A stretch of 40,729 bases of DNA from an uncultured bacterium (GTDB lineage: Bacteria > Vulcanimicrobiota > CADAWZ01). Below, piece by piece: positions 1-7,486 of the stretch (position 1 is its first letter; each line of letters starts with the position of its first letter). The DNA lies in NCBI GenBank assembly GCA_949288455.1, contig CASEKF010000032.1:1-40729 (forward strand), in the 5' to 3' direction. The notes beneath the pieces were generated by a model. That model did not search any database. It worked only from the letters and a program-made list of their open reading frames with translations, and was not told where the DNA came from. Position numbers and translations under genes: made by a program.

Positions 1-134
1 TCCAAAGAAACGGCTCCATTCCTCTTGAGACGGGCAATGATATTCGCAGAAAAACCCGCTTTCTTTTGAAGCTGAGAAGTTGTCATATCTTGCTCTATCA
101 ATAGATGAAACAGTTTTTTATAGCTGACAGCCAT
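1..134 (-). CDS. XRE-type helix-turn-helix regulator, N-terminal part (cut by window edge)
   Basis: Reading the minus strand from an ATG at 134 gives 44 residues that run off the window, beginning MAVSYKKLFHLLIEQDMTTS. The pattern (short helix, then TTSQLQKKAGFSANIIARLK) is that of small Cro/C1-type DNA-binding proteins, with the helix-turn-helix around residues 19-38. In this family such proteins usually carry little beyond the DNA-binding domain and are often found on integrative elements or beside restriction-modification genes. Its codons (CTG, GCG, TCT) look somewhat different from the AT-rich style of the neighbouring genes. It lies about 390 bases beyond the 3' end of the tmRNA gene, a common integration site, so it may belong to an acquired element. 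The family call is fairly secure from the motif; the target and role are unknown. Confidence 0.7.
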   Translation of the reverse strand, partial: MAVSYKKLFHLLIEQDMTTSQLQKKAGFSANIIARLKRNGAVSL

Positions 135-523
135 AATGCGCCTACATATGTGATCGCAATCATCTTAAAATACATTATATAATGGTTGTATTTTGCCACC
201 CCATCTTCCAAAGCGCTTCCCTGTTTCATGGTAGCCACCAAAGGTTATAAGAGACACACGATTTGTTCCATCCCAGCCAATTGAATCGGCATTTTGGCGT
301 ACTCTTTCAAGGCGTTTGCGGAACGCGCAGCCGCAGAATGAATTCTGCTTGCGGCGGTCTGTCTGTTATGATTGGGCGCTGAATCCCAATAAGGCGCTGA
401 CATATAAGAAACCGAGGGCCAAGGCACTTATGTGTCTTGGCCCTCGGTTTCTGTTTTGAGATCAAAGCCACGCCCTGACGGCAAAGCCGCCTTTTAAAAA
501 CAGGCGTCAGCGCAACATACGTC
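135..523. other. Intergenic region, no convincing gene
   Basis: I see no protein that I can support here. A 60-codon minus-strand frame at 245-427 has no recognisable domain and ends inside the hairpin at 408-451. The base composition is richer in G and C than the flanking AT-rich spacer DNA. The segment lies between the tmRNA 3' end and an XRE-type regulator, so it could be the edge of an integrated element, but no attachment-site duplicate is visible inside this window. Confidence 0.4.
408..451 (-). terminator. 16-bp hairpin downstream of ssrA, probable terminator
   Basis: Positions 408-423 are perfectly complementary to 436-451, with a short loop that may extend the stem by CAC/GTG. On the minus strand this lies about 70 bases after the tmRNA 3' end and is followed by TTATAT rather than a clean T-run, so intrinsic termination of ssrA is likely but not certain. 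The stem is strong on either strand. Confidence 0.55.
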
Positions 524-875
524 TGGTGGAGGCGGCGGGAATCGAACCCGCGTCCGAAAAGTTTCTTGAAAAGACTTCTACAGGCATAGTCTGCGTTTAA
601 ATATTCGAGAATAAAGTCTCCCGCAGACAGGATACCATATCCCCTATCCCTCTTAATTTCCCGTCGGATCCGAAGGAAATTATCCTCAAGTATTCTGCAA
701 ATTTGACGCCTATATTTTATCGGCAGAAACGACAAAATAAGACGTAGCCGAACTAAGCGGCTAAAGCGTAATTGTAATTGTTGTCGTTTATTTTTTTTCC
801 GCTCGTTTAACGAGAGCACGGAACTCGACCCGCCGTCAAGTCTCGAAATCCCCCCGTCGAAACCGGTTCGCCCCC
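524..875 (-). ncRNA. ssrA: Transfer-messenger RNA (tmRNA)
   Basis: tmRNA rescues stalled ribosomes and tags the unfinished protein for proteolysis. The 5' end reads GGGGGCGAACCGGTTTCGAC and the 3' end carries a TTCGATT T-loop followed by CGCCTCC and an encoded ACCA. GGGGGCG pairs with CGCCTCC over seven pairs with one G-U, which fixes the ends at 875 and 524 and gives 352 nt. The tag frame at 753-788 encodes NDNNYNYALAA and then TAG, with the usual ALAA degron end. By alignment with the E. coli layout (resume codon directly before AAC GAC) the resume codon is 789-791, ATA, rather than the usual alanine or glycine codon. SmpB is not in the window. It is transcribed leftwards, away from gene 1172. 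Confidence 0.96.
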
Positions 876-889
876 ATTTAGCTTACTAT

Positions 890-919
890 AATATACCATA
901 TCGCAAGGCTAAATTGCAA
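890..919 (-). promoter_or_regulatory. Candidate sigma-70 promoter for ssrA
   Basis: On the minus strand TTGCAA (914-919) is followed after 18 bases by TATATT (890-895), about 14 bases before the tmRNA 5' end at 875. Spacing and boxes are close to the vegetative consensus. Overlapping alternatives for the -10 box (TATTAT, TATAGT) lie a few bases downstream, so the exact box is not settled. Confidence 0.45.
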
Positions 920-1171
920 GAGTATAACCGACAAGCCTTTTAATAAACGCGACAAGGGAAAACGATCGTTTTATCAATCTGCGCCGAGGGATAACTTAAG
1001 ATTAAAATTAAAAAATATTAAAAGAAAAATTAAAAGGACTTTAATATATATAACAGAAAATTCTAAAATAAATTATTGACGCCTATATGCAAAATTTAGG
1101 CCGGCAATCGCTTTAACGGCGCGTTGAAAAAAAAATTACATTATCAAACGTAAAGAGGAGAAAAAAGAAAA

Positions 1172-2197
1172 ATGGCAATCATATGTCCGATCTGCACCTA
1201 TGACAATCAGGAAAATTCTTCGGGAATATGCCTACAATGCGGATTTGATTTAAATTCGGGAAGTTCTTTATATGAAAAACCTCTGCAAGATATAAATAAA
1301 GCGGCGGAGACTATATTGGCGGCCGAAGGATCCGCAGCGCCGGAAGAAATAACGGCTCTGTATTCGGAAATAGCCGCTTCTTCCGCCGGATTGATAGGAC
1401 AAGCTAAAGCCGAGCTTGAAAAAGGACTTGCCTCTCTCAAAAACAATTCGGCTTCTATAAGCGCGGCGGATAATAACAATACGGAATTGATCAACAACGC
1501 GCTCGCGAATTTTGAAAAAGCCGCAGGCGAAGCGTCGAAAAATCTTGAATCGATTTATCAAGCTTTATATATAATGAACGATCCTGAAAAAACTAAAGAA
1601 GGTCAGGCGCAGCTTGAATTTTTATCCACGGCTATTCAGCAGAATTTCCTGCTCCTGCAGCAAAGCTCTATGGCTTTTATGACATTTAATCAAGACGCCG
1701 AATATCCGATAGACATAACTAACGTATCGAAAATTTTAGAATATATATCGGCGTATATAAGCTCGTATTTGAAAACAAAAAGCGTTCAGGAACTGAAATC
1801 CGCGGTTTATTACATTGAAAGCGCAAAACGAACGCTTATATCGCAGATTGAAGAATATGAAGGCGTTCCCTACGATCAGGAAATAAGCGAAACAAATTTT
1901 GTAGATAACGAAGGACAAAGCGAACATTCCCATAAAAATATAGAAGAAACCGACGATGACGAAGAGTACTACGACGATGAGGAGTACGAAGACGAAGAAG
2001 AACTTTCGGATGAATTTGGTCTTGAAGAGCGTCAGGACGAAAGCTCGGATATAAAAATAGATCAATATTCCCCTCAAACGGATTCTCTGGCGTTAGGAAA
2101 TTCAATTCATTCAGAAAATTCAAGCGAAGATATTACGGAAGGCGACATTACGGAGTCTGCCCACGAAACTTACGGCGGTTTTTCGGAAAAAATTTAA
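1172..2197 (+). CDS. Zinc-ribbon protein with acidic C-terminal tail, unknown function
   Basis: I do not recognise the family beyond its ends. Residues 5-24 form a zinc-ribbon-like pair of CxxC motifs (CPIC and CLQC). Residues roughly 40-235 are mainly helical with many Ala, Glu and Lys and probably form coiled coils. Residues roughly 255-285 are a strongly acidic stretch rich in Asp, Glu and Tyr. There is no signal peptide and no membrane segment, so it should be cytoplasmic. The start is supported by AGAGGAG at about 1153-1159. The acetyltransferase gene follows after only 20 bases and is probably co-transcribed. A similar N-terminal zinc ribbon opens the pseudokinase protein at 34416-36602, which suggests a lineage habit of adding ribbons to scaffold-like proteins. 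Function is not inferred. Confidence 0.85.
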   Translation: MAIICPICTYDNQENSSGICLQCGFDLNSGSSLYEKPLQDINKAAETILAAEGSAAPEEITALYSEIAASSAGLIGQAKAELEKGLASLKNNSASISAADNNNTELINNALANFEKAAGEASKNLESIYQALYIMNDPEKTKEGQAQLEFLSTAIQQNFLLLQQSSMAFMTFNQDAEYPIDITNVSKILEYISAYISSYLKTKSVQELKSAVYYIESAKRTLISQIEEYEGVPYDQEISETNFVDNEGQSEHSHKNIEETDDDEEYYDDEEYEDEEELSDEFGLEERQDESSDIKIDQYSPQTDSLALGNSIHSENSSEDITEGDITESAHETYGGFSEKI

Positions 2198-2217
2198 AGA
2201 GTCGCGTCGACTAAAAA

Positions 2218-2814
2218 ATGTTGGAACTTTTAAATTTATTCAAAAAAACGCAAATAACAGGCAAAAACATTTCGTTAAGAAATTTCAAAAAGCAGGATAT
2301 CATTCAAGTCGCGGCTTGGATGCGGGATCTTGAACTTATCAGGCTTTCGTTTGGCATAACCGCTCAAAAAAGCCAGCTCAAACAGCTTTCCGAATGTCTC
2401 CTGACAGAGCTTCAATACAAATACGATAAAGTTCTGACGATAACGGACTTAAAAAAAAATCCCATAGGATTGATTAAATATGCGGAGAAATATCCGGACG
2501 CTTCAAATTCCGGAAAAATAATAAATATAGGCATATTTATCGGGGAGCGGAAAAACCGAGACAAATCTTTAGGGACAGAAGCTATGCTGCTTGCCGTCGA
2601 ACATTTTTTCAAAGAAGAAACCGTCGATTACATAGAGGTGGACACGGCGGTCTTCAACGAAAGAGCGTTGAGATGTTTTTTAAAATGCGGGTTTAAAATT
2701 GAAAAAACTTTTGACGAAACCGATTATGTGACAAAAATAGTTATGCATAAGATTCTTTTAAAATTGAGACGAGAAGATTTTTACCCCGTTTACAAAGCGT
2801 ATTTTGAAAGCTGA
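2218..2814 (+). CDS. GNAT-family N-acetyltransferase
   Basis: A 198-residue protein with the layout of RimJ/RimL-like GNAT enzymes, which move an acetyl group from acetyl-CoA to an amino group of a protein or small molecule. It opens with the typical ISLRNFKKQDI strand and a W-x-x-D-x-E segment (WMRDLELIRLSFG). The acetyl-CoA binding motif is at about residues 102-117 (GERKNRDKSLGTEA, of the R/Q-x-x-G-x-G/A type), followed by the NERALRCFLKCGF segment near 145-158. Substrate cannot be told from sequence. The start ATG lacks a clear Shine-Dalgarno site, but the 20-base gap from the upstream zinc-ribbon gene suggests one transcript. The C-terminal 30 residues are outside the usual fold. Confidence 0.85.
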   Translation: MLELLNLFKKTQITGKNISLRNFKKQDIIQVAAWMRDLELIRLSFGITAQKSQLKQLSECLLTELQYKYDKVLTITDLKKNPIGLIKYAEKYPDASNSGKIINIGIFIGERKNRDKSLGTEAMLLAVEHFFKEETVDYIEVDTAVFNERALRCFLKCGFKIEKTFDETDYVTKIVMHKILLKLRREDFYPVYKAYFES

Positions 2815-2856
2815 TCAAACTCAAAAATAATTATAAATTGCCAAAAGGAGAGCCAA

Positions 2857-3867
2857 GTGGACAGAATTCAAGGTCCCGGAAACATAAGATACGATTCGCA
2901 GCACCTTCAAGTTTCAAGACGTCTTACCGCCGAAAGCGTAAAGCCCAACGTATTTAAAGACGACGCTCAACAGGTTCAGCTAAATATAAAGGATCAGGTA
3001 GCCTTGAGCCAGGAAGCAAAAGAACTGCTAAAGACATTAAGAAAAGAAGGGAAAAAAATAGCCTCTTCAAAAGACGAAGATCTGGAAAGTCTCCTGGGCA
3101 ATTTAAGAAAACTCCGAGACAAAACGGAAGACGACGAAGGAGACGACGGCGAAAACTCTTCCAAACGCGAAAGCAAAGGGAAAAAGCTTTTCTTCCGACA
3201 GTCCGAAGACGGCAAATATATAATTCCAATAAATCAAACTATCTCCGACTCGGAAGGAAAAACGGAAAAATTCAAAGTCAAGCCTGCAAAGCACGCGGAG
3301 ATAATAGATAAAATGCTGGTGTCAGACACGCCTTCCATACAAAGAAAGCAAGTAATCAACGAGCTGGATCCGCTGGGCGAGAAAATGCTGTCTTTCGTTA
3401 AAAATTTCGGAGTACATATTATCATTTTAAAACGCAACGAAAATCTTACTCAGCGTAAAATTAAAGGAATGATGATCGCGGCTCCGGGCGAAAGAAGCTT
3501 CGACGGAAGGCCATGGGAAATAGTAAGGGGAATCTACTGTCCGGATCGCAGGCTTATAGTAGCCGGAGAAGAACTCCTGGGGATGGGCAAACGATCCGTG
3601 ATGAGGCATGAATTTGGTCACGCCTTCGACAACGCCTTTACAAAAAGAAATCAAAGACGGCTGCCTTTGTCGGTACAGCTATGGAACTCCTTCGCTCCAA
3701 CAAGAAAAGCTCTTCCTTCGGAATATGCGTCAACGAATCCGGCCGAGTATTTCGCCGAATCCGTAGAAACGTTCTTTATAGTTCCCGAAGGACGCGGCTT
3801 TCTTAAAAAGAATGATCCTCAAATGCACGAGTATTTAGAAACTCTGTTTAGCGAAGATAATTTATAA
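2857..3867 (+). CDS. HExxH zinc metallopeptidase with an N-terminal KDQVxLS segment
   Basis: A GTG start at 2857 behind AAAGGAGAG gives 336 residues. The C-terminal third is a zinc peptidase domain: H251-E252-F-G-H255 (HEFGHAFD) supplies two histidine ligands and the catalytic glutamate, and E297 or E301 in NPAEYFAESVE is the likely third ligand, as in gluzincin-type domains. The middle is highly charged (residues about 70-115). Residues 1-60 have no signal peptide but end with IKDQVALSQEA, a signature also seen as AKDQVSLSGG near the N-terminus of the clostripain-like peptidase at 14919-16280. Both also begin with MD-x-I-type residues. The shared leader suggests a common targeting or regulatory route (inference). 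The catalytic residues are intact. The substrate is unknown. Confidence 0.8.
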   Translation: MDRIQGPGNIRYDSQHLQVSRRLTAESVKPNVFKDDAQQVQLNIKDQVALSQEAKELLKTLRKEGKKIASSKDEDLESLLGNLRKLRDKTEDDEGDDGENSSKRESKGKKLFFRQSEDGKYIIPINQTISDSEGKTEKFKVKPAKHAEIIDKMLVSDTPSIQRKQVINELDPLGEKMLSFVKNFGVHIIILKRNENLTQRKIKGMMIAAPGERSFDGRPWEIVRGIYCPDRRLIVAGEELLGMGKRSVMRHEFGHAFDNAFTKRNQRRLPLSVQLWNSFAPTRKALPSEYASTNPAEYFAESVETFFIVPEGRGFLKKNDPQMHEYLETLFSEDNL

Positions 3868-4003
3868 AAACGCGTTTGGCTCGACTCTTTTTAAGCTTCA
3901 AACAACCGAAAAGGAAAAACTTAGGCTTTAAAGAATTTAGCAAAAACAATAACGTCAAAAAACGAAGTTTTAGGATATTATAAAATAACGAAAGGACTTT
4001 AAA

Positions 4004-4402
4004 ATGAGCGATAATCTTAAATTTTCCAAAGAGCACGAATGGGTTCTAACGCAAGGCGACACAGCTACGATAGGAATAACCTCCTACGCCGTGGAACAGC
4101 TTGGAGATATAGTATACGTGGAGCTTCCCGAACCGGGCGAAGAATATGAAGCTATGGCCAGAATAGGTTCCATAGAATCCGTTAAAACGGTCTCGGATCT
4201 TTTCACTCCCGTAGGCGGAACAGTGACCGAATTAAATCCGGCTATAAGCGAAAACGGCGAAGAAGACGGAGAAATGCATTTAGAATATATAAATCAGGAT
4301 CCATATGGAAAAGGTTGGCTGTTTAAAATAAAAATAAGCGACGAGGCAGACTTAAACGATCTTATGACAAAATCTGAATACGACTCGATGATAGTCGAAT
4401 AG
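4004..4402 (+). CDS. gcvH: Glycine cleavage system H protein (lipoyl carrier)
   Basis: GcvH carries the aminomethyl group on a lipoyl arm between the P, T and L proteins of glycine cleavage. The protein has 132 residues, normal for the family. The lipoylation site is K61 in GSIESVKTVSDLF, preceded by GDIVYVELPEPGEEYE, both family hallmarks. It starts behind AAAGGAC at about 3990. Ten bases separate it from gcvPA and the two are surely co-transcribed. No glycine riboswitch-like sequence was recognised in the 136 bases upstream. gcvT is not adjacent, unlike many operons of this type. Confidence 0.97.
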   Translation: MSDNLKFSKEHEWVLTQGDTATIGITSYAVEQLGDIVYVELPEPGEEYEAMARIGSIESVKTVSDLFTPVGGTVTELNPAISENGEEDGEMHLEYINQDPYGKGWLFKIKISDEADLNDLMTKSEYDSMIVE

Positions 4403-4412
4403 GAGATCGGAT

Positions 4413-5762
4413 ATGAGCTATACTCCTCATACGAATAAAGATATTGAAGAGATGCTGGGCTTCATAGGGAAAAAAAGCCTTGACGAACTCTTTGAAACCG
4501 TTCCGGGGGAAATCTTCAGAACTCATGATCCGGATATTCCGGAATCAAAAAACGAGATGGAACTTAAAAATTTTTTCAGAAAAATATCTGAAAAAATCGA
4601 CGTTTTTAATATTTCATTTCTAGGCGCAGGATGTTACCGTCATTATATTCCTTCCGGAGTAAAAGCCATAACCTCCGACGGCAGATTTTACACGGCTTAT
4701 ACTCCATATCAGCCGGAAGCCAGTCAAGGAACTCTGCAAGCCATATACGAATATCAAACGTATATAGCGATGCTTACGGGAATGGACGTCGCCAACGCTT
4801 CTCTGTACGACGGCGCTTCGGCCGTATGCGAGGCGGCCGTTATGGCTATGGCCGAAACGAAAAGAAATAAAATTATCGTATCGGAAACTCTTCATAAAGA
4901 GTACGCGGAGACTCTTGAAACGTATTTAGGCAAAGAAAACATAGTCGTACTTTCTATGGAAAACGGAGTTTCCTCCCGTAAAAAGCTGTCGGAACATTTA
5001 GATTCAGATACGGCGGGCGTCATAATTCAAACTCCGAACTTTTTCGGCTGCATCGAAAATCTTGCCGAATTTAAAGAAGAAGTCAAAAAGAATAAGTCTC
5101 TTCTTATCGCGGCGATAAACGAGCCGTATTCTTTGGGAGTCCTAAAAAATCCCGGTGAATGCGGAGCGGACATAGCGGCCGGAGACGCTCAGGCGTTCGG
5201 TTCTCCAACGGCGTTTGGAGGCCCTTCTCTCGGTTTTATAGCCGTCAGAAAAAATTTAATGAGAAAAATTCCCGGAAGGCTATGCGGCAAAACTAAAGAC
5301 ATAAACGGAAAAGACGGCTTCGTACTGACCCTTCAAGCCAGAGAGCAGCATATAAGACGCGACAAAGCTTCTTCCAACATATGCTCCAACGAAGCGTTAT
5401 GCGCTCTTGCCGCGACGGTTCATCTCTCTCTCTTAGGAAAAGAAGGTTTTCTCGCCATAGCTCGCAGGAACGTCTCTCAAGCCCATTACGCGTCTAAGGT
5501 AATATCGGAAATACCCGGTTTTTCCCTAAAATTCAACGCTCCGTTTTTTAACGAATTTACGATTAAGTGCGAAGCGGATCCCGAACTTATCGTAAACCGT
5601 TTAGCTTCGGAAAGGATTGGAGCGGGAATCCCAATCGGCAGATTCTTCCCGGAACTTAGCGACTGTCTTCTGATAGCGGTTACCGAAACGACGGAAAAAG
5701 AAGAAATAGACGTCTTCGCAAAGCGTTTAGCGGAAATTTCTAAGGAGTTGATCGATAAATGA
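4413..5762 (+). CDS. gcvPA: Glycine dehydrogenase (decarboxylating) subunit 1, P-protein alpha
   Basis: This is the N-terminal half of the split PLP-dependent glycine decarboxylase, which pairs with GcvPB to decarboxylate glycine and load the aminomethyl group on GcvH. The 449-residue length fits the split form. Diagnostic stretches are YTPYQPEASQGTLQAIYEYQ, NASLYDGASAVCEAA and the C-terminal region with RREQHIRR-like AREQHIRRDKASSNIC. The lysine that binds PLP is in the partner subunit. A GGAGATCGG sequence sits before the ATG at 4413. Its TGA stop overlaps the ATG of gcvPB by four bases (ATGA), which couples translation of the two subunits. Confidence 0.97.
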   Translation: MSYTPHTNKDIEEMLGFIGKKSLDELFETVPGEIFRTHDPDIPESKNEMELKNFFRKISEKIDVFNISFLGAGCYRHYIPSGVKAITSDGRFYTAYTPYQPEASQGTLQAIYEYQTYIAMLTGMDVANASLYDGASAVCEAAVMAMAETKRNKIIVSETLHKEYAETLETYLGKENIVVLSMENGVSSRKKLSEHLDSDTAGVIIQTPNFFGCIENLAEFKEEVKKNKSLLIAAINEPYSLGVLKNPGECGADIAAGDAQAFGSPTAFGGPSLGFIAVRKNLMRKIPGRLCGKTKDINGKDGFVLTLQAREQHIRRDKASSNICSNEALCALAATVHLSLLGKEGFLAIARRNVSQAHYASKVISEIPGFSLKFNAPFFNEFTIKCEADPELIVNRLASERIGAGIPIGRFFPELSDCLLIAVTETTEKEEIDVFAKRLAEISKELIDK

Positions 5763-7207
5763 GCAGACTTATATTTGAGAAAAGTTCGCCCGGAAGAACC
5801 GGAGCGTATAAATGTAAATCGGAAGGCAAATCCGAAGACGCTTTGTCTTTTATTCCGGAAGAGCTGAGGACGTCAAACCCGCCGGATCTGCCCGAGGTTT
5901 CGGAACTGGACGTTATACGCCATTATACTCGTCTGGCTAATAAAAATATGGGCGTGACTTCAAACTTTTATCCGCTAGGGTCCTGCACCATGAAATATAA
6001 CCCATGCGTAAACGAAGAGATCGCCTCTATGGACTCTTTTGTCAATATTCATCCCTATCAGCCTCAGTCGACCGTTCAAGGGGCCCTTGAATTAATGTGG
6101 CTCTTAGAAAAATACCTCAACGAAATCACGGCTATGGACGGTTTTACGCTTCAGCCCGCCGCAGGGGCTCACGGCGAATTTACGGCGATGCTTATCGCAA
6201 AAAAATGGTTTAAAGACAAAAACGAAAACAGGAACGTCATTCTAGTTCCGGACTCGTCTCATGGCACTAATCCCGCCAGCGCCGCTATGGGCGGTTTTCA
6301 GGTAACGCAGATAGCCTCAAACGAAAACGGACTGGTGGATCTTAACGATTTAGACGAGAAGTTAAACGAAAAAACGGCTTGCTTTATGATGACTAACCCC
6401 AACACTTTAGGGTTATTTGAAAAAGACATTTTGAAAATAGCCGACAAAGTTCATTCAAAAGGCGGCTTACTGTATTATGACGGAGCTAATTTAAACGCTA
6501 CTCTGGGACTTGTCCGCCCGGGAGACGCCGGTTTTGATTTCGTGCATGTAAACGTTCATAAGACGTTTTCCACGCCGCATGGAGGAGGAGGGCCCGGAGC
6601 GGGACCCGTAGGCGCCAGAGGGCTTCTGGCCGAATACCTTCCGCGCCCCAGAGTTAAATACGACGGAGAAAAATGGTCGTTAGATTACGATTGTCCAAAT
6701 TCCATAGGAAGAGTTCAGGCTTTTTACGGAAACTTTTCCGTACTCGTAAAAACTCTGGCTTATATTTTGTCTATAGGCAAAGATTCCATAACAGACGTGG
6801 CTAAATTATCCGTTCTCAACGCTAATTATCTTCTGGCAAAACTAAAAAATATTTTCGCAATTCCGTACGGCGACTCTTGTATGCATGAATTTGTCGCGTC
6901 CGCCGAACCTCAGTCTAAACTTGGAGTAAAAGCGATGGATATATGCAAAAGAATGCTTGACTACGGTTATCATGCTCCTACGGTATATTTTCCGCTGATA
7001 GTCAAAGAAGCTCTTATGATAGAGCCGACGGAGACGGAATCAAAAGAAACTCTCGACGACTATGCGGAAATTATAAGCAAAATTCAATTGGAGATAGAGC
7101 AGGAACCGGAAAAACTGCATAACGCCCCGATTACTACGCCGTTAAGAAGACTAGACGACGTATCCGCGGCCAGACATCCTAATCTAAGATATGAAAAACG
7201 ACTTTAA
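5759..7207 (+). CDS. gcvPB: Glycine dehydrogenase (decarboxylating) subunit 2, P-protein beta
   Basis: The catalytic half of split glycine decarboxylase, 482 residues. PLP should be bound by K268 in HVNVHKTFSTPHGGGGPG, the family signature. Other conserved stretches are NFYPLGSCTMKYNP near residue 65 and PAAGAHGEFTAM near 132. It forms the P-protein with GcvPA and closes the H-PA-PB operon. The C-terminal LNAPITTPLRRLD-like end (HNAPITTPLRRLDD) is typical, so the gene is complete. Neither gcvT nor lpd follows; these must be elsewhere if the system is functional. Confidence 0.97.
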   Translation: MSRLIFEKSSPGRTGAYKCKSEGKSEDALSFIPEELRTSNPPDLPEVSELDVIRHYTRLANKNMGVTSNFYPLGSCTMKYNPCVNEEIASMDSFVNIHPYQPQSTVQGALELMWLLEKYLNEITAMDGFTLQPAAGAHGEFTAMLIAKKWFKDKNENRNVILVPDSSHGTNPASAAMGGFQVTQIASNENGLVDLNDLDEKLNEKTACFMMTNPNTLGLFEKDILKIADKVHSKGGLLYYDGANLNATLGLVRPGDAGFDFVHVNVHKTFSTPHGGGGPGAGPVGARGLLAEYLPRPRVKYDGEKWSLDYDCPNSIGRVQAFYGNFSVLVKTLAYILSIGKDSITDVAKLSVLNANYLLAKLKNIFAIPYGDSCMHEFVASAEPQSKLGVKAMDICKRMLDYGYHAPTVYFPLIVKEALMIEPTETESKETLDDYAEIISKIQLEIEQEPEKLHNAPITTPLRRLDDVSAARHPNLRYEKRL

Positions 7208-7486
7208 ACTCGGTAAAAATCAACGAGTACGGAGCCTGAAACTAAGCCTGCGGCAATAAATCCCGCGGAGCCGTATAATCCTTCCGCGACTAAAGGCAGC
7301 CGATTTCTTTTTAGCCTATGTCAAGAGATACAAAAATCGTATGACACTCCCCTTTTTCCAGGCTTATTGCAAAGCTTAAAAGCTATAACGTCCGGATTTT
7401 TAGCATTTAAAAACGAGCTTAATCGATAGGCGCGTAAAAATCTTGCGCCGCGCTGAAAAATAGTGAAGAAAGGTTGAATCTTAGAT
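7208..7486. other. Intergenic region between gcvPB and amylase gene
   Basis: About 280 bases without a supported gene. GCC- and CCGCGG-containing short inverted segments near 7238-7266 could form weak hairpins that end the gcv transcript. A minus-strand frame of about 33 codons at 7204-7301 looks membrane-protein-like but has no start codon and is too short to call. AGAAAGG at about 7466-7472 is the likely ribosome binding site of the next gene. Confidence 0.4.

Noticed and set aside
3868-4003. Possible glycine riboswitch before gcvH
   Set aside because: None of the conserved GGAGAG/GCCGAAGG-type motifs is present and the space is only 136 bases.
7204-7301. Minus-strand frame of about 33 codons with membrane-like sequence (EGLYGSAGFIAAGLVSGSVL)
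   Set aside because: No start codon or ribosome binding site, overlaps the end of gcvPB and is too short; possibly a decayed remnant but not supportable.
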